A stretch of DNA of 20,369 bases from contig NW_003142130.1 of assembly GCF_000003605.2 (NCBI RefSeq), forward strand, positions 1 through 20,369, given 5' to 3'. How positions within the stretch are numbered: the stretch's first letter is position 1; every line of letters begins with the position of its first letter. A program made the position numbers and the translations under genes. The DNA comes from Saccoglossus kowalevskii (taxonomy: Eukaryota > Hemichordata > Enteropneusta > Harrimaniidae). Below are positions 1 through 12,870 of the stretch, piece after piece. Under the pieces are notes generated by a model, which saw only the letters and a list, made by a program, of their open reading frames with translations, had not been told where the DNA came from and did not search any database.

Positions 1-139
1 AAATTGTAAGATAAATATTTACGCAATATCACGTTTGAATCTGGAAAATCCATTATTTTGCGTTATTTTATTTATTATACACGGTACTAACCCCTAATAC
101 TCATTCGCCTATTTCGGGGTATTTTTTAGTTTCTTTTAG
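1..139 (+). other. 3' part of an intron (branch point and splice acceptor)
   Basis: This AT-rich stretch has the layout of the end of an intron read on the + strand. A perfect TACTAAC branch-point word lies at 85-91, with the candidate branch adenosine at 90. A pyrimidine-rich tract (TTTTTTAGTTTCTTTTAG) ends in AG at 138-139, 49 nt from the branch A. An earlier AG at 128-129 would leave an in-frame TAG at 137-139, so only the second acceptor joins to the open exon frame. ACCCC at 90-94 can pair with GGGGT at 116-120, which might shorten the effective branch-to-acceptor distance. The donor site and the rest of the gene lie outside the window. The splice signals are seen; their use is inferred. 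Confidence 0.55.
85..91 (+). promoter_or_regulatory. Candidate splicing branch point (TACTAAC)
   Basis: An exact TACTAAC heptamer, complementary to the U2 snRNA branch-recognition sequence, sits 49 nt upstream of the AG at 138-139. That spacing is normal for a branch point. A second, weaker CTAAT word follows at 94-98. The match is seen directly; use as a branch point is inferred from its position before the acceptor and the open exon. Confidence 0.5.
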
Positions 140-292
140 GTTATTGTCTTGACTTACGAAATGCAATGCTTTCGGCATAAGTTCAGCAGAGAACGCATTA
201 ATGATGGTAAATCGTCGAACAATCTCAACACTGAAGGAATGGACTTCGAGCAGCCCATCGATGAAACCATCTCTGTCGACTCCATCCTATAA
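140..292 (+). CDS. Probable terminal coding exon of an unidentified gene (partial)
   Basis: From the splice acceptor at 139 one frame stays open for 50 codons (140-289) and ends in TAA at 290-292. The other two forward frames hit stops early (TGA near 150, TAA near 178). Just upstream, the same frame is closed by the TAG of the acceptor itself, as expected at an intron-exon border. The peptide starts VIVLTYEMQCFRHKF. It is basic in its first half (FRHKFSRERINDGK) and acidic and polar in its second, ending DETISVDSIL. The last residues S-I-L fit a class I PDZ-ligand pattern (S/T-x-hydrophobic at the C-terminus), which would suit the cytoplasmic tail of a membrane protein, but three residues are weak evidence. 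No protein family is recognised. AATAAA signals follow directly. The exon is short, so a chance open frame is the main alternative. Confidence 0.5.
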   Translation, partial: VIVLTYEMQCFRHKFSRERINDGKSSNNLNTEGMDFEQPIDETISVDSIL

Positions 293-314
293 AATAAAAA
301 AAATAAATAATAAA
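293..314 (+). terminator. Cluster of polyadenylation signals (three AATAAA)
   Basis: Canonical AATAAA hexamers occur at 293-298, 302-307 and 309-314, starting right after the TAA stop. A mildly GT-rich stretch near 319-341 could serve as the downstream element. This would give a very short 3' UTR with cleavage around 320-340, about 60-80 bp before the satellite begins. The run is also a simple A-rich tract, so some hexamers may be incidental. Their position after the stop of an open terminal exon supports a real gene end. Confidence 0.5.
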
Positions 315-398
315 ACGTCATGTATTGCCATTCAGTGTGACGAATATAATTAGACGCCGAACATATGGCCGATCATTACCGACTGGCTTGCAAATGAA
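315..398. other. Short spacer between gene end and satellite
   Basis: No gene is visible here. The last 19 bp (about 380-398) contain GGCTTGCAAATGA, which resembles the unit's GGCTGCACAATGA. The array phase then resumes at 399 with TGTATAGCG. This could be the remnant of a decayed unit that lost its middle part, or a chance likeness. The spacer shows that the candidate polyadenylation site and the array are under 100 bp apart. Confidence 0.4.
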
Positions 399-479
399 TG
401 TATAGCGAATGGAATGCCCCAGATTCAAGGCTATACAATGAGATATTACTGGAACTGTATCTAGGCGTTAGTGGAGTGG
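399..479 (+). repeat. Degenerate first unit of the array
   Basis: The leftmost unit is 81 bp because two bases are missing where other units read GGAATGTCACATAGATTC (here GGAATGCCCCAGATTC). It also has GAATGG for GAGTGG. From about 421 onward it matches the consensus, with the CAAGGCTATAC and TACTGGAAC variants. Extra divergence in an edge unit is typical of satellites, since end copies are reached least often by unequal exchange. Confidence 0.85.
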
Positions 480-1805
480 TTTATAGCGAGTGGAATGTCA
501 CATAGATTCTAGGCTATACAATGAGATATTACTAGAACTGTATCTAGGCGTTAGTAGAGTGGTTTATAGCGAGTGGAATGTCACATAGATTCTGGGCTGC
601 ACAATGAGATATTACTAGAACTGTATCTAGGCGTTAGTGGAGTGGTGTATAGCGAGTGGAATGTCACATAGATTCAAGGCTATACAATGAGATATTACTA
701 GAACTGTATCTAGGCGTTAGTACAGTGGTGTATAGCGAGTGGAATGTCACATATATTCAAGGCTGCACAATGAGATATTACTAGAACTGTATCTAGGCGT
801 TAGTAGAGTGGTGTATAGCGAGTGGAATGTCACATAGATTCTAGGCTGCACAATGAGATATTACTAGAACTGTATCTAGGCGTTAGTGGAGTGGTGTATA
901 GCGAGTGGAATGTCACATATATTCAAGGCTGCACAATGAGATATTACTAGAACTGTATCTAGGCGTTAGTAGAGTGGTGTATAGCGAGTGGAATGTCACA
1001 TAGATTCTAGGCTGCACAATGAGATATTACTAGAACTGTATCTAGGCGTTAGTGGAGTGGTGTATAGCGAGTGGAATGTCACATAGATTCTTGGCTGCAC
1101 AATGAGATATTACTGGAACTGTATCTAGGCGTTAGTGGAGTGGTGTATAGCGAGTGGAATGTCACATAGATTCTAGGCTGCACAATGAGATATTACTAGA
1201 ACTGTATCTAGGCGTTAGTAGAGTGGTGTATAGCGAGTGGAATGTCACATAGATTCTTGGCTGCACAATGAGATATTACTAGAACTGTATCTAGGCGTTA
1301 GTAGAGTGGTGTATAGCGAGTGGAATGTCACATAGATTCTAGGCTGCACAATGAGATATTACTAGAACTGTATCTAGGCGTTAGTGGAGTGGTGTATAGC
1401 GAGTGGAATGTCACACAGATTCTAGGCTGCACAATGAGATATTACTAGAACTGTATCTAGGCGTTAGTAGAGTGGTGTATAGCGAGTGGAATGTCACATA
1501 GATTCTAGGCTGCACAATGAGATATTACTAGAACTGTATCTAGGCGTTAGTGGAGTGGTGTATAGCGAGTGGAATGTCACATAGATACTAGGCTGCACAA
1601 TGAGATATTACTAGAACTGTATCTAGGCGTTAGTAGAGTGGTGTATAGCGAGTGGAATGTCACATAGATTCTAGGCTATACAATGAGATATTACTAGAAC
1701 TGGATCTAGGCGTTAGTAGAGTGGTTTATAGCGAGTGGAATGTCACATAGATTCTAGGCTGCACAATGAGATATTACTAGAACTGTATCTAGGCGTTAGT
1801 AGAGT

Positions 1806-2345
1806 GATGTATAGCGAGTGGAATGTCACATATATTCAAGGCTATACAATGAGATATTACTGGAACTGTATCTAGGCGTTAGTGGAGTGGTTTATAGCGA
1901 GTGGAATGTCACATAGATTCTAGGCGGCACAATGAGATATTACTAGAACTGTATCTAGGCGTTAGTGGAGTGGTTTATAGCGAGTGGAATATCACATAGA
2001 TTCTAGGCTGCACAATGAGATATTACTAGAACTGTATCTAGGCGTTAGTAGAGTGATGTATAGCGAGTGGAATGTCACATATATTCAAGGCTATACAATG
2101 AGATATTACTGGAACTGTATCTAGGCGTTAGTGGAGTGGTTTATAGCGAGTGGAATGTCACATAGATTCTAGGCGGCACAATGAGATATTACTAGAACTG
2201 TATCTAGGCGTTAGTGGAGTGGTGTATAGCGAGTGGAATGTCACATAGATTCTTGGCTGCACAATGAGATATTACTAGAACTGTATCTAGGCGTTAGTAG
2301 AGTGATGTATAGCGAGTGGAATGTCACATATATTCAAGGCTATAC
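1806..2345 (+). repeat. Three-unit higher-order repeat (249 bp)
   Basis: The rare GTGATG variant recurs with its GAT at 1806, 2055 and 2304, exactly 249 bp (3 x 83) apart. Each time it is followed by CATATATTCAAGGCTATAC. The private CTAGGCGGCAC change (GG for the usual TG) at 1921 recurs at 2170, again 249 bp on. Two trimers and the start of a third are visible. The third unit of the trimer is not identical between copies (TTT and CTA against TG and CTT), so the duplication is recent but not perfect. Confidence 0.85.
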
Positions 2346-2419
2346 AATGAGATATTACTAGAACTGTATCTAGGCGTTAGTAGAGTGGTGTATAGCGAGT
2401 GGAATGTCACATAGATTCT

Positions 2420-3499
2420 TGGCTGCACAATGAGATATTACTAGAACTGTATCTAGGCGTTAGTAGAGTGGTGTATAGCGAGTGGAATGTCACATAGATT
2501 CAAGGCTATACAATGAGATATTACTAGAACTGTATCTAGGCGTTAGTGGAGTGGTTTATAGCGAGTGGAATGTCACATAGATTCAAGGCTATACAATGAG
2601 ATATTACTGGAACTGTATCTAGGCGTTAGTGGAGTGGTTTATAGCGAGTGGAATGTCACATAGATTCTAGGCTGCACAATGAGATATTACTAGAACTGTA
2701 TCTAGGCGTTAGTAGAGTGGTGTATAGCGAGTGGAATGTCACATAGATTATAGGCTGCACAATGAGATATTACTAGAACTGTATCTAGGCGTTAGTAGAG
2801 TGGTGTATAGCGAGTGGAATGTCACATAGATTCTAGGCTATACAATGAGATATTACTGGAACTGTATCTAGGCGTTAGTGGAGTGGTTTATAGCGAGTGG
2901 AATGTCACATAGATTCTAGGCTATACAATGAGATATTACTAGAACTGTATCTAGGCGTTAGTGGAGTGGCGTATAGCGAGTGGAATGTCACATAGATTCT
3001 AGGCTGCACAATGAGATATTACTAGAACTGTATCTAGGCGTTAGTAGAGTGGTGTATAGCGATTGGAATGTCACATAGATTTTTGGCTGCACAATGAGAT
3101 ATTACTAGAACTGTATCTAGGCGTTAGTAGAGTGGTGTATAGCGAGTGGAATGTCACATAGATTCAAGGCTATACAATGAGATATTACTAGAACTGTATC
3201 TAGGCGTTAGTGGAGTGGTTTATAGCGAGTGGAATGTCACATAGATTCAAGGCTATACAATGAGATATTACTGGAACTGTATCTAGGCGTTAGTGGAGTG
3301 GTTTATAGCGAGTGGAATGTCACATAGATTCTAGGCTGCACAATGAGATATTACTAGAACTGAATCTAGGCGTTAGTAGAGTGGTGTATAGCGAGTGGAA
3401 TGTCACATAGATTATAGGCTGCACAATGAGATATTACTAGAACTGTATCTAGGCGTTAGTAGAGTGGTGTATAGCGAGTGGAATGTCACATAGATTCTA
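2420..3499 (+). repeat. Eight-unit shifted duplication (664 bp offset)
   Basis: A run of about five units near 2420-2835 recurs near 3084-3499, shifted by 664 bp (8 x 83). The marker is the unusual GATTATAGGC (usually GATTCTAGGC), with ATTATAGG at 2747 and 3411. It is preceded in both copies by two CAAGGCTATAC units and one TACTGGAAC. A third ATTATAGG is at 6068, 32 units plus the known 1-bp insertion further on, in a shorter matching context. The copies differ at single sites such as TGAATCTAGG near 3361. Confidence 0.75.
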
Positions 3500-4326
3500 G
3501 GCTGCACAATGAGATATTACTAGAACTGTATCTAGGCGTTAGTGGAGTGGTGTATAGCGAGTGGAATGTCACATAGATTCTAGGCTGCACAATGAGATAT
3601 TACTAGAACTGTATCTAGGCGTTAGTAGAGTGATGTATAGCGAGTGGAATGTCACATAGATTCTAGGCTATACAATGAGATATTACTGGAACTGTATCTA
3701 GGCGTTAGTGGAGTTGCGTATAGCGAGTGGAATGTCACATAGATTCTAGGCTGCACAATGAGATATTACTAGAACTGTATCTAGGCGTTAGTAGAGTGGT
3801 GTATAGCGAGTGGAATGTCACATAGATTCAAGGCTATACAATGAGATATTACTGGAACTGTATCTAGGCGTTAGTGGAGTGGTTTATAGCGAGTGGAATG
3901 TCACATAGATTCTAGGCTATACAATGAGATATTACTAGAACTGTATCTAGGCGTTAGTAGAGTGATGTATAGCGAGTGGAATTTCACATAGATTCTAGGC
4001 TATACAATGAGATATTACTAGAACTGTATCTAGGCGTTAGTAGAGTGATGTATAGCGAGTGGAATGTCACATAGATTCTAGGCTATACAATGAGATATTA
4101 CTGGAACTGTATCTAGGCGTTAGTGGAGTGGTGTATAGCGAGTGGAATGTCACATAGATTCTTGGCTGCACAATGAGATATTACTAGAACTGTATCTAGG
4201 CGTTAGTAGAGTGGTGTATAGCGAGTGGAATGTCACATAGATTCTAGGCTGCACAATGAGATATTACTAGAACTGTATCTAGGCGTTAGTGGAGTGGTGT
4301 ATAGCGAGTGGAATGTCACATAGATT

Positions 4327-6490
4327 CTTGGCTGCACAATGAGATATTACTGGAACTGTATCTAGGCGTTAGTGGAGTGGTGTATAGCGAGTGGAATGTC
4401 ACATAGATTCTAGGCTGCACAATGAGATATTACTAGAACTGTATCTAGGCGTTAGTAGAGTGGTGTATAGCGAGTGGAATGTCACATAGATTCTAGGCTG
4501 CACAATGAGATATTACTAGAACTGTATCTAGGCGTTAGTAGAGTGGTGTATAGCGAGTGGAATGTCACATAGATTCTAGGCTGCACAATGAGATATTACT
4601 GGAACTGTATCTAGGCGTTAGTAGAGTGGTGTATAGCGAGTGGAATGTCACATAGATTCTAGGCTGCACAATGAGATATTACTAGAACTGTATCTAGGCG
4701 TTAGTGGAGTGGTTTATAGCGAGTGGAATGTCACATAGATTCTAGGCTATACAATGAGATATTACTAGAACTGTATCTAGGCGTTAGTGGAGTGGTTTAT
4801 AGCGAGTGGAATGTCACATAGATTCTAGGCTATACAATGAGATATTACTAGAACTGTATCTAGGCGTTAGTGGAGTGGTGTATAGCGAGTGGAATGTCAC
4901 ATAGATTCTTGGCTGCACAATGAGATATTACTAGAACTGTATCTAGGCGTTAGTAGAGTGGTGTATAGCGAGTGGAATGTCACATAGATTCTTGGCTGCA
5001 CAATGAGATATTACTGGAACTGTATCTAGGCGTTAGTGGAGTGGTGTATAGCGAGTGGAATGTCACATAGATTTTTGGCTGCACAATGAGATATTACTAG
5101 AACTGTATCTAGGCGTTAGTAGAGTGGTGTATAGCGAGTGGAATGTCACATAGATTTTTGGCTGCACAATGAGATATTACTAGAACTGTATCTAGGCGTT
5201 AGTAGAGTGGTGTATAGCGAGTGGAATGTCACATAGATTCTAGGCTGCACAATGAGATATTACTAGAACTGTATCTAGGCGTTAGTAGAGTGGTGTATAG
5301 CGAGTGGAATGTCACATAGATTCTTGGCTGCACAATGAGATATTACTAGAACTGTATCTAGGCGTTAGTAGAGTGGTGTATAGCGAGTGGAATGTCACAT
5401 AGATTCTTGGCTGCACAATGAGATATTACTGGAACTGTATCTAGGCGTTAGTGGAGTGGTGTATAGCGAGTGGAATGTCACATAGATTCTAGGCTGCACA
5501 ATGAGATATTACTAGAACTGTATCTAGGCGTTAGTAGAGTGGTGTATAGCGAGTGGAATGTCACATAGATTCTAGGCTGCACAATGAGATATTACTAGAA
5601 CTGTATCTAGGCGTTAGTAGAGTGGTGTATAGCGAGTGGAATGTCACATAGATTCTAGGCTGCACAATGAGATATTACTGGAACTGTATCTAGGCGTTAG
5701 TAGAGTGGTGTATAGCGAGTGGAATGTCACATAGATTCTAGGCTGCACAATGAGATATTACTAGAACTGTATCTAGGCGTTTAGTAGAGTGGTGTATAGC
5801 GAGTGGAATGTCACATAGATTCTAGGCTGCACAATGAGATATTACTAGAACTGTATCTAGGCGTTAGTGGAGTGGTTTATAGCGAGTGGAATGTCACATA
5901 GATTCAAGGCTATACAATGAGATATTACTGGAACTGTATCTAGGCGTTAGTGGAGTGGTTTATAGCGAGTGGAATGTCACATAGATTCTAGGCTGCACAA
6001 TGAGATATTACTAGAACTGTATCTAGGCGTTAGTAGAGTGGTGTATAGCGAGTGGAATGTCACATAGATTATAGGCTGTACAATGAGATATTACTAGAAC
6101 TGTATCTAGGCGTTAGTAGAGTGATGTATAGCGAGTGGAATGTCACATAGATTCTAGGCTATACAATGAGATATTACTGGAACTGTATCTAGGCGTTAGT
6201 GGAGTGTCGTATAGCGAGTGGAATGTCACATAGATTCTAGGCTGCACAATGATATATTACTAGAACTGTATCTAGGCGTTAGTAGAGTGGTGTATAGCGA
6301 GAGGAATGTCACATAGATTTTTGGCTGCACAATGAGATATTACTAGAACTGTATCTAGGCGTTAGTAGAGTGGTGTATAGCGAGTGGAATGTCACATAGA
6401 TTCTTGGCTGCACAATGAGATATTACTAGAACTGTATCTAGGCGTTAGTAGAGTGGTGTATAGCGAGTGGAATGTCACATAGATTCTTGG
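4327..6490 (+). repeat. Recurring block at 13-unit spacing (1079 bp)
   Basis: A string of about five units begins with CTTGGCTGCAC joined to TACTGGAAC, followed by three CTAGGCTGCAC units, the third of these with TACTGGAAC again. It starts at 4327 and at 5406, 1079 bp (13 x 83) apart, and again at 9142. A related start at 6486 is 13 units plus one inserted base further on, but its following units differ. The pattern points to duplication of a long segment followed by local shuffling. Confidence 0.65.
5780..5782 (+). other. Single-base insertion in the array
   Basis: The unit here reads GGCGTTTAGTAG with one extra T where all other units seen read GGCGTTAGTAG. It moves the register of the GAGATAT word from 25 to 26 modulo 83 until the compensating deletion near 11799. 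No other copy carrying the extra T was seen, so it looks private to this unit, which makes it either a recent change or a base-calling slip in a repeat. Confidence 0.85.
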
Positions 6491-9400
6491 CTGCACAATG
6501 AGATATTACTGGAACTGTATCTAGGCGTTAGTGGAGTGGTGTATAGCGAGTGGAATGTCACATAGATTCTAGGCTGCACAATGAGATATTACTCGAACTG
6601 TATCTAGGCGTTAGTAGAGTGGTGTATAGCGAGTGGAATGTCACATAGATTCTTGGCTGCACAATGAGATATTACTAGAACTGTATCTAGGCGTTAGTAG
6701 AGTGGTGTATAGCGAGTGGAATGTCACATAGATTCTAGGCTGCACAATGAGATATTACTAGAACTGTATCTAGGCGTTAGTAGAGTGGTGTATAGCGAGT
6801 GGAATGTCACATAGATTCTTGGCTGCACAATGAGATATTACTAGAACTGTATCTAGGCGTTAGTAGAGTGGTGTATAGCGAGTGGAATGTCACATAGATT
6901 CTAGGCTGCACAATGAGATATTACTAGAACTGTATCTAGGCGTTAGTGGAGTGGTGTATAGCGAGTGGAATGTCACATAGATTCTAGGCTGCACAATGAG
7001 ATATTACTAGAACTGTATCTAGGCGTTAGTGGAGTGGTTTATAGCGAGTGGAATGTCACATAGATTCAAGGCTATACAATGAGATATTACTAGAACTGTA
7101 TCTAGGCGTTAGTAGAGTGGTTTATAGCGAGTGGAATGTCACATAGATTCTAGGCTGCACAATGAGATATTACTGGAACTGTATCTAGGCGTTAGTGGAG
7201 TGGTGTATAGCGAGTGGAATGTCACATAGATTCTAGGCTGCACAATGAGATATTACTAGAACTGTATCTAGGCGTTAGTAGAGTGGTGTATAGCGAGTGG
7301 AATGTCACATAGATTCTAGGCTATACAATGCGCTATTACTAGAACTGTATCTAGGCGTTAGTAGAGTGGTGTATAGCGAGTGGAATGTCACATAGACTCT
7401 AGGCTGCACAATGAGATATTACTGGAACTGTATCTAGGCGTTAGTAGAGTGGTGTATAGCGAGTGGAATGTCACATAGATTCTAGGCTGCACAATGAGAT
7501 ATTACAAGAACTGTATCTAGGCGTTAGTGGAGTGGTTTATAGCGAGTGGAATGTCACATAGATTCAAGGCTGCACAATGAGATATTACTAGAACTGTATC
7601 TAGGCGTTAGTAGAGTGGTGTATAGCGAGTGGAATGTCACATAGATTCTAGGCTGCACAATGAGATATTACTAGAACTGTATCTAGGCGTTAGTAGAGTG
7701 GTGTATAGCGAGTGGAATGTCACATAGATTCTAGGCTGCACAATGAGATATTACTGGAACTGTATCTAGGCGTTAGTAGAGTGGTGTATAGCGAGTGGAA
7801 TGTCACATAGATTCTAGGCTGCACAATGAGATATTACTAGAACTGTATCTAGGCGTTAGTGGAGTGGTGTATAGCGAGTGGAATGTCACATAGATTCTAG
7901 GCTGCACAATGAGATATTACTAGAACTGTATCTAGGCGTTAGTGGAGTGGTTTATAGCGAGTGGAATGTCACATAGATTCTAGGCTATACAATGAGATAT
8001 TACTAGAACTGTATCTAGGCGTTAGTGGAGTGGTTTATAGCGAGTGGAATGTCACATAGATTCTGGGCTGCACAATGAGATATTACTAGAACTGTATCTA
8101 GGCGTTAGTAGAGTGGTGTATAGCGAGTGGAATGTCACATAGATTCTAGGCTATACAATGAGATATTACTAGAACTGTATCTAGGCGTTAGTAGAGTGGT
8201 GTATAGCGAGTGGAATGTCACATAGATTCAAGGCTATACAATGAGATATTACTAGAACTGTATCTAGGCGTTAGTGGAGTGGTTTATAGCGAGTGGAATG
8301 TCACATAGATTCAAGGCTATACAATGAGATATTACTAGAACTGTATCTAGGCGTTAGTGGAGTGGTTTATAGCGAGTGGAATGTCACATAGATTCAAGGC
8401 TATACAATGAGATATTACTAGAACTGTATCTAGGCGTTAGTAGAGTGGTGTATAGCGAGTGGAATGTCACATAGATTCTAGGCTATACAATGAGATATTA
8501 CTAGAACTGTATCTAGGCGTTAGTGGAGTGGTTTATAGCGAGTGGAATGTCACATAGATTCTAGGCTATACAATGAGATATTACTGGAACTGTATCTAGG
8601 CGTTCGTGGAGTGGTGTATAGCGAGTGGAATGTCACATAGATTCAAGGCTATACAATGAGATATTACTAGAACTGTATCTAGGCGTTAGTAGAGTGGTGT
8701 ATAGCGAGTGGAATGTCACATAGATTCTTGGCTGCACAATGAGATATTACTAGAACTGTATCTAGGCGTTAGTAGAGTGGTGTATAGCGAGTGGAATGTC
8801 ACATAGATTCTAGGCTATACAATGAGATATTACTAGAACTGTATCTAGGCGTTAGTAGAGTGGTGTATAGCGAGTGGAATGTCACATAGATTCTTGGCTG
8901 CACAATGAGATATTACTAGAACTGTATCTAGGCGTTAGTAGAGTGGTGTATAGCGAGTGGAATGTCACATTGATTCTAGGCTGCACAATGAGATATTACT
9001 AGAACTGTATCTAGGCGTTAGTGGAGTGGTGTATAGCGAGTGGAATGTCACATAGATTCTAGGCTGCACAATGAGATATTACTAGAACTGTATCTAGGCG
9101 TTAGTGGAGTGGTGTATAGCGAGTGGAATGTCACATAGATTCTTGGCTGCACAATGAGATATTACTGGAACTGTATCTAGGCGTTAGTGGAGTGGTGTAT
9201 AGCGAGTGGAATGTCACATAGATTCTAGGCTGCACAATGAGATATTACTAGAACTGTATCTAGGCGTTAGTAGAGTGGTGTATAGCGAGTGGAATGTCAC
9301 ATAGATTCTAGGCTGCACAATGAGATATTACTAGAACTGTATCTAGGCGTTAGTAGAGTGGTGTATAGCGAGTGGAATGTCACATAGATTCTAGGCTGCA

Positions 9401-11796
9401 CAATGAGATATTACTGGAACTGTATCTAGGCGTTAGTAGAGTGGTGTATAGCGAGTGGAATGTCACATAGATTCTAGGCTGCACAATGAGATATTACTAG
9501 AACTGTATCTAGGCGTTAGTGGAGTGGTTTATAGCGAGTGGAATGTCACATAGATTCTAGGCTATACAATGAGATATTACTAGAACTGTATCTAGGCGTT
9601 AGTGGAGTGGTGTATAGCGAGTGGAATGTCACATAGATTCTTGGCTGCACAATGAGATATTACTAGAACTGTATCTAGGCGTTAGTAGAGTGGTGTATAG
9701 CGAGTGGAATGTCACATAGATTCTTGGCTGCACAATGAGATATTACTGGAACTGTATCTAGGCGTTAGTGGAGTGGTGTATAGCGAGTGGAATGTCACAT
9801 AGATTCTAGGCTGCACAATGAGATATTACTAGAACTGTATCTAGGCGTTAGTAGAGTGGTGTATAGCGAGTGGAATGTCACATAGATTCTAGGCTGCACA
9901 ATGAGATATTACTAGAACTGTATCTAGGCATTAGTGGAGTGGTTTATAGCGAGTGGAATGTCACATAGATTCTAGGCTGCACAATGAGATATTACTAGAA
10001 CTGTATCTAGGCGTTAGTAGAGTGGTGTATAGCGAGTGGAATGTCACATAGATTCTAGGCTGCACAATGCGATATTACTAGAACTGTATCTAGGCGTTAG
10101 TAGAGTGGTGTATAGCGAGTGGAATGTCACATAGATTCTAGGCTGCACAATGAGATATTACTGGAACTGTATCTAGGCGTTAGTAGAGTGGTGTATAGCG
10201 AGTGGAATGTCACATAGATTCTAGGCTGCACAATGAGATATTACTAGAACTGTATCTAGGCGTTAGTGGAGTGGTTTATAGCAAGTGGAATGTCACATAG
10301 ATTCTAGGCTGCACAATGAGATATTACTAGAACTGTATCTAGGCGTTAGTGGAGTGGTGTATAGCGAGTGGAATGTCACATAGATTCTAGGCTGCACAAT
10401 GAGATATTACTAGAACTGTATCTAGGCGTTAGTGGAGTGGTTTATAGCGAGTGGAATGTCACATAGATTCTAGGCTGCACAATGAGATATTACTAGAACT
10501 GTATCTAGGCGTTAGTGGAGTGGTTTATAGCGAGTGGAATGTCACATAGATTCTAGGCTATACAATGAGATATTACTAGAACTGTATCTAGGCGTTAGTG
10601 GAGTGGTTTATAGCGAGTGGAATGTCACATAGATTCTGGGCTGCACAATGAGATATTACTAGAACTGTATCTAGGCGTTAGTAGAGTGGTGTATAGCGAG
10701 TGGAATGTCACATAGATTCAAGGCTATACAATGAGATATTACTAGAACTGTATCTAGGCGTTATTGGAGTGGTTTATAGCGAGTGGAATGTCACATAGAT
10801 TCAAGGCTATACAATGAGATATTACTAGAACTGTATCTAGGCGTTAGTGGAGTGGTTTATAGCGAGTGGAATGTCACATAGATTCAAGGCTATACAATGA
10901 GATATTACTGGAACTGTATCTAGGCGTTAGTAGAGTGGTGTATAGCGAGTGGAATGTCACATAGATTCTAGGCTGCACAATGAGATATTACTGGAACTGT
11001 ATCTAGGCGTTAGTAGAGTGGTGTATATCGAGTGGAATGTCACATAGATTCTAGGCTATACAATGAGATATTACTAGAACTGTATCTAGGCGTTAGTAGA
11101 GTGATGTATAGCGAGTGGAATGTCACATAGATTCTAGGCTATACAATGAGATATTACTAGAACTGTATCTAGGCGTTAGTGGAGTGGTTTATAGCGAGTG
11201 GAATGTCACATAGATTCAAGGCTATACAATGAGATATTACTGGAACTGTATCTAGGCGTTAGTAGAGTGGTGTATAGCGAGCGGAATGTCACATAGATTC
11301 TAGGCTGTACAATGAGATATTACTAGAACTGTATCTAGGCGTTAGTAGAGTGGTGTATAGCGAGTGGAATGTCACATAGATTCAAGGCTATACAATGAGA
11401 TATTACTAGAACTGTATCTAGGCGTTAGTGGAGTGGTTTATAGCGAGTGGAATGTCACATAGATTCAAGGCTATACAATGAGATATTACTGGAACTGTAT
11501 CTAGGCGTTAGTAGAGTGGTGTATAGCGAGTGGAATGTCACATAGATTCTAGGCTGCACAATGAGATATTACTGGAACTGTATCTAGGCGTTAGTAGAGT
11601 GGTGTATATCGAGTGGAATGTCACATAGATTCTTGGCTATACAATGAGATATTACTAGAACTGTATCTAGGCGTTAGTGGAGTGGTTTATAGCGAGTGGA
11701 ATGTCACATAGATTCAAGGCTATACAATGAGATATTACTGGAACTGTATCTAGGCGGTAGTAGAGTGGTGTATAGCGAGTGGAATGTCACATAGAT

Positions 11797-11801
11797 TCTG
11801 G
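11797..11801 (+). other. Single-base deletion in the array
   Basis: The unit reads GATTCTGGCTGCAC, one base short of GATTCTAGGCTGCAC. It returns the GAGATAT register from 26 to 25 modulo 83. I saw no other copy with this deletion. Confidence 0.85.
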
Positions 11802-12870
11802 CTGCACAATGAGATATTACTAGAACTGTATCTAGGCGTTAGTAGAGTGGTGTATAGCGAGTGGAATGTCACATAGATTCTAGGCTATACAATGAGATAT
11901 TACTAGAACTGTATCTAGGCGTTAGTGGAGTGGTGTATAGCGAGTGGAATGTCACATAGATTCTAGGCTGCACAATGAGATATTACTAGAACTGTATCTA
12001 GGCGTTAGTAGAGTGGTGTATAGCGAGTGGAATGTCACATAGATTCTTGGCTGCACAATGAGATATTACTAGAACTGTATCTAGGCGTTAGTAGAGTGGT
12101 GTATAGCGAGTGGAATGTCACATAGATTCTAGGCTGCACAATGAGATATTACTAGAACTGTATCTAGGCGTTAGTAGAGTGGTGTATAGCGAGTGGAATG
12201 TCACATAGATTCAAGGCTATACAATGAGATATTACTAGAACTGTATCTAGGCGTTAGTGGAGTGGTTTATAGCGAGTGGAATGTCACATAGATTCAAGGC
12301 TATACAATGAGATATTACTAGAACTGTATCTAGGCGTTAGTGGAGTGGTTTATAGCGAGTGGAATGTCACATAGATTCAAGGCTATACAATGAGATATTA
12401 CTGGAACTGTATCTAGGCGTTAGTGGAGTGGTTTATAGCGAGTGGAATGTCACATAGATTCAAGGCTATACAATGAGATATTACTAGAACTGTATCTAGG
12501 CGTTAGTGGAGTGGTTTATAGCGAGTGGAATGTCACATAGATTCAAGGCTATACAATGAGATATTACTGGAACTGTATTTAGGCGTTAGTGGAGTGGTTT
12601 ATAGCGAGTGGAATGTCACATAGATTCTAGGCTGCACAATGAGATATTACTAGAACTGTATCTAGGCGTTAGTAGAGTGGTGTATAGCGAGTGGAATGTC
12701 ACATAGATTCAAGGCTATACAATGAGATATTACTAGAACTGTATCTAGGCGTTAGTGGAGTGGTTTATAGCGAGTGGAATGTCACATAGATTCAAGGCTA
12801 TACAATGAGATATTACTGGAACTGTATCTAGGCGTTAGTGGAGTGGTTTATAGCGAGTGGAATGTCACAT

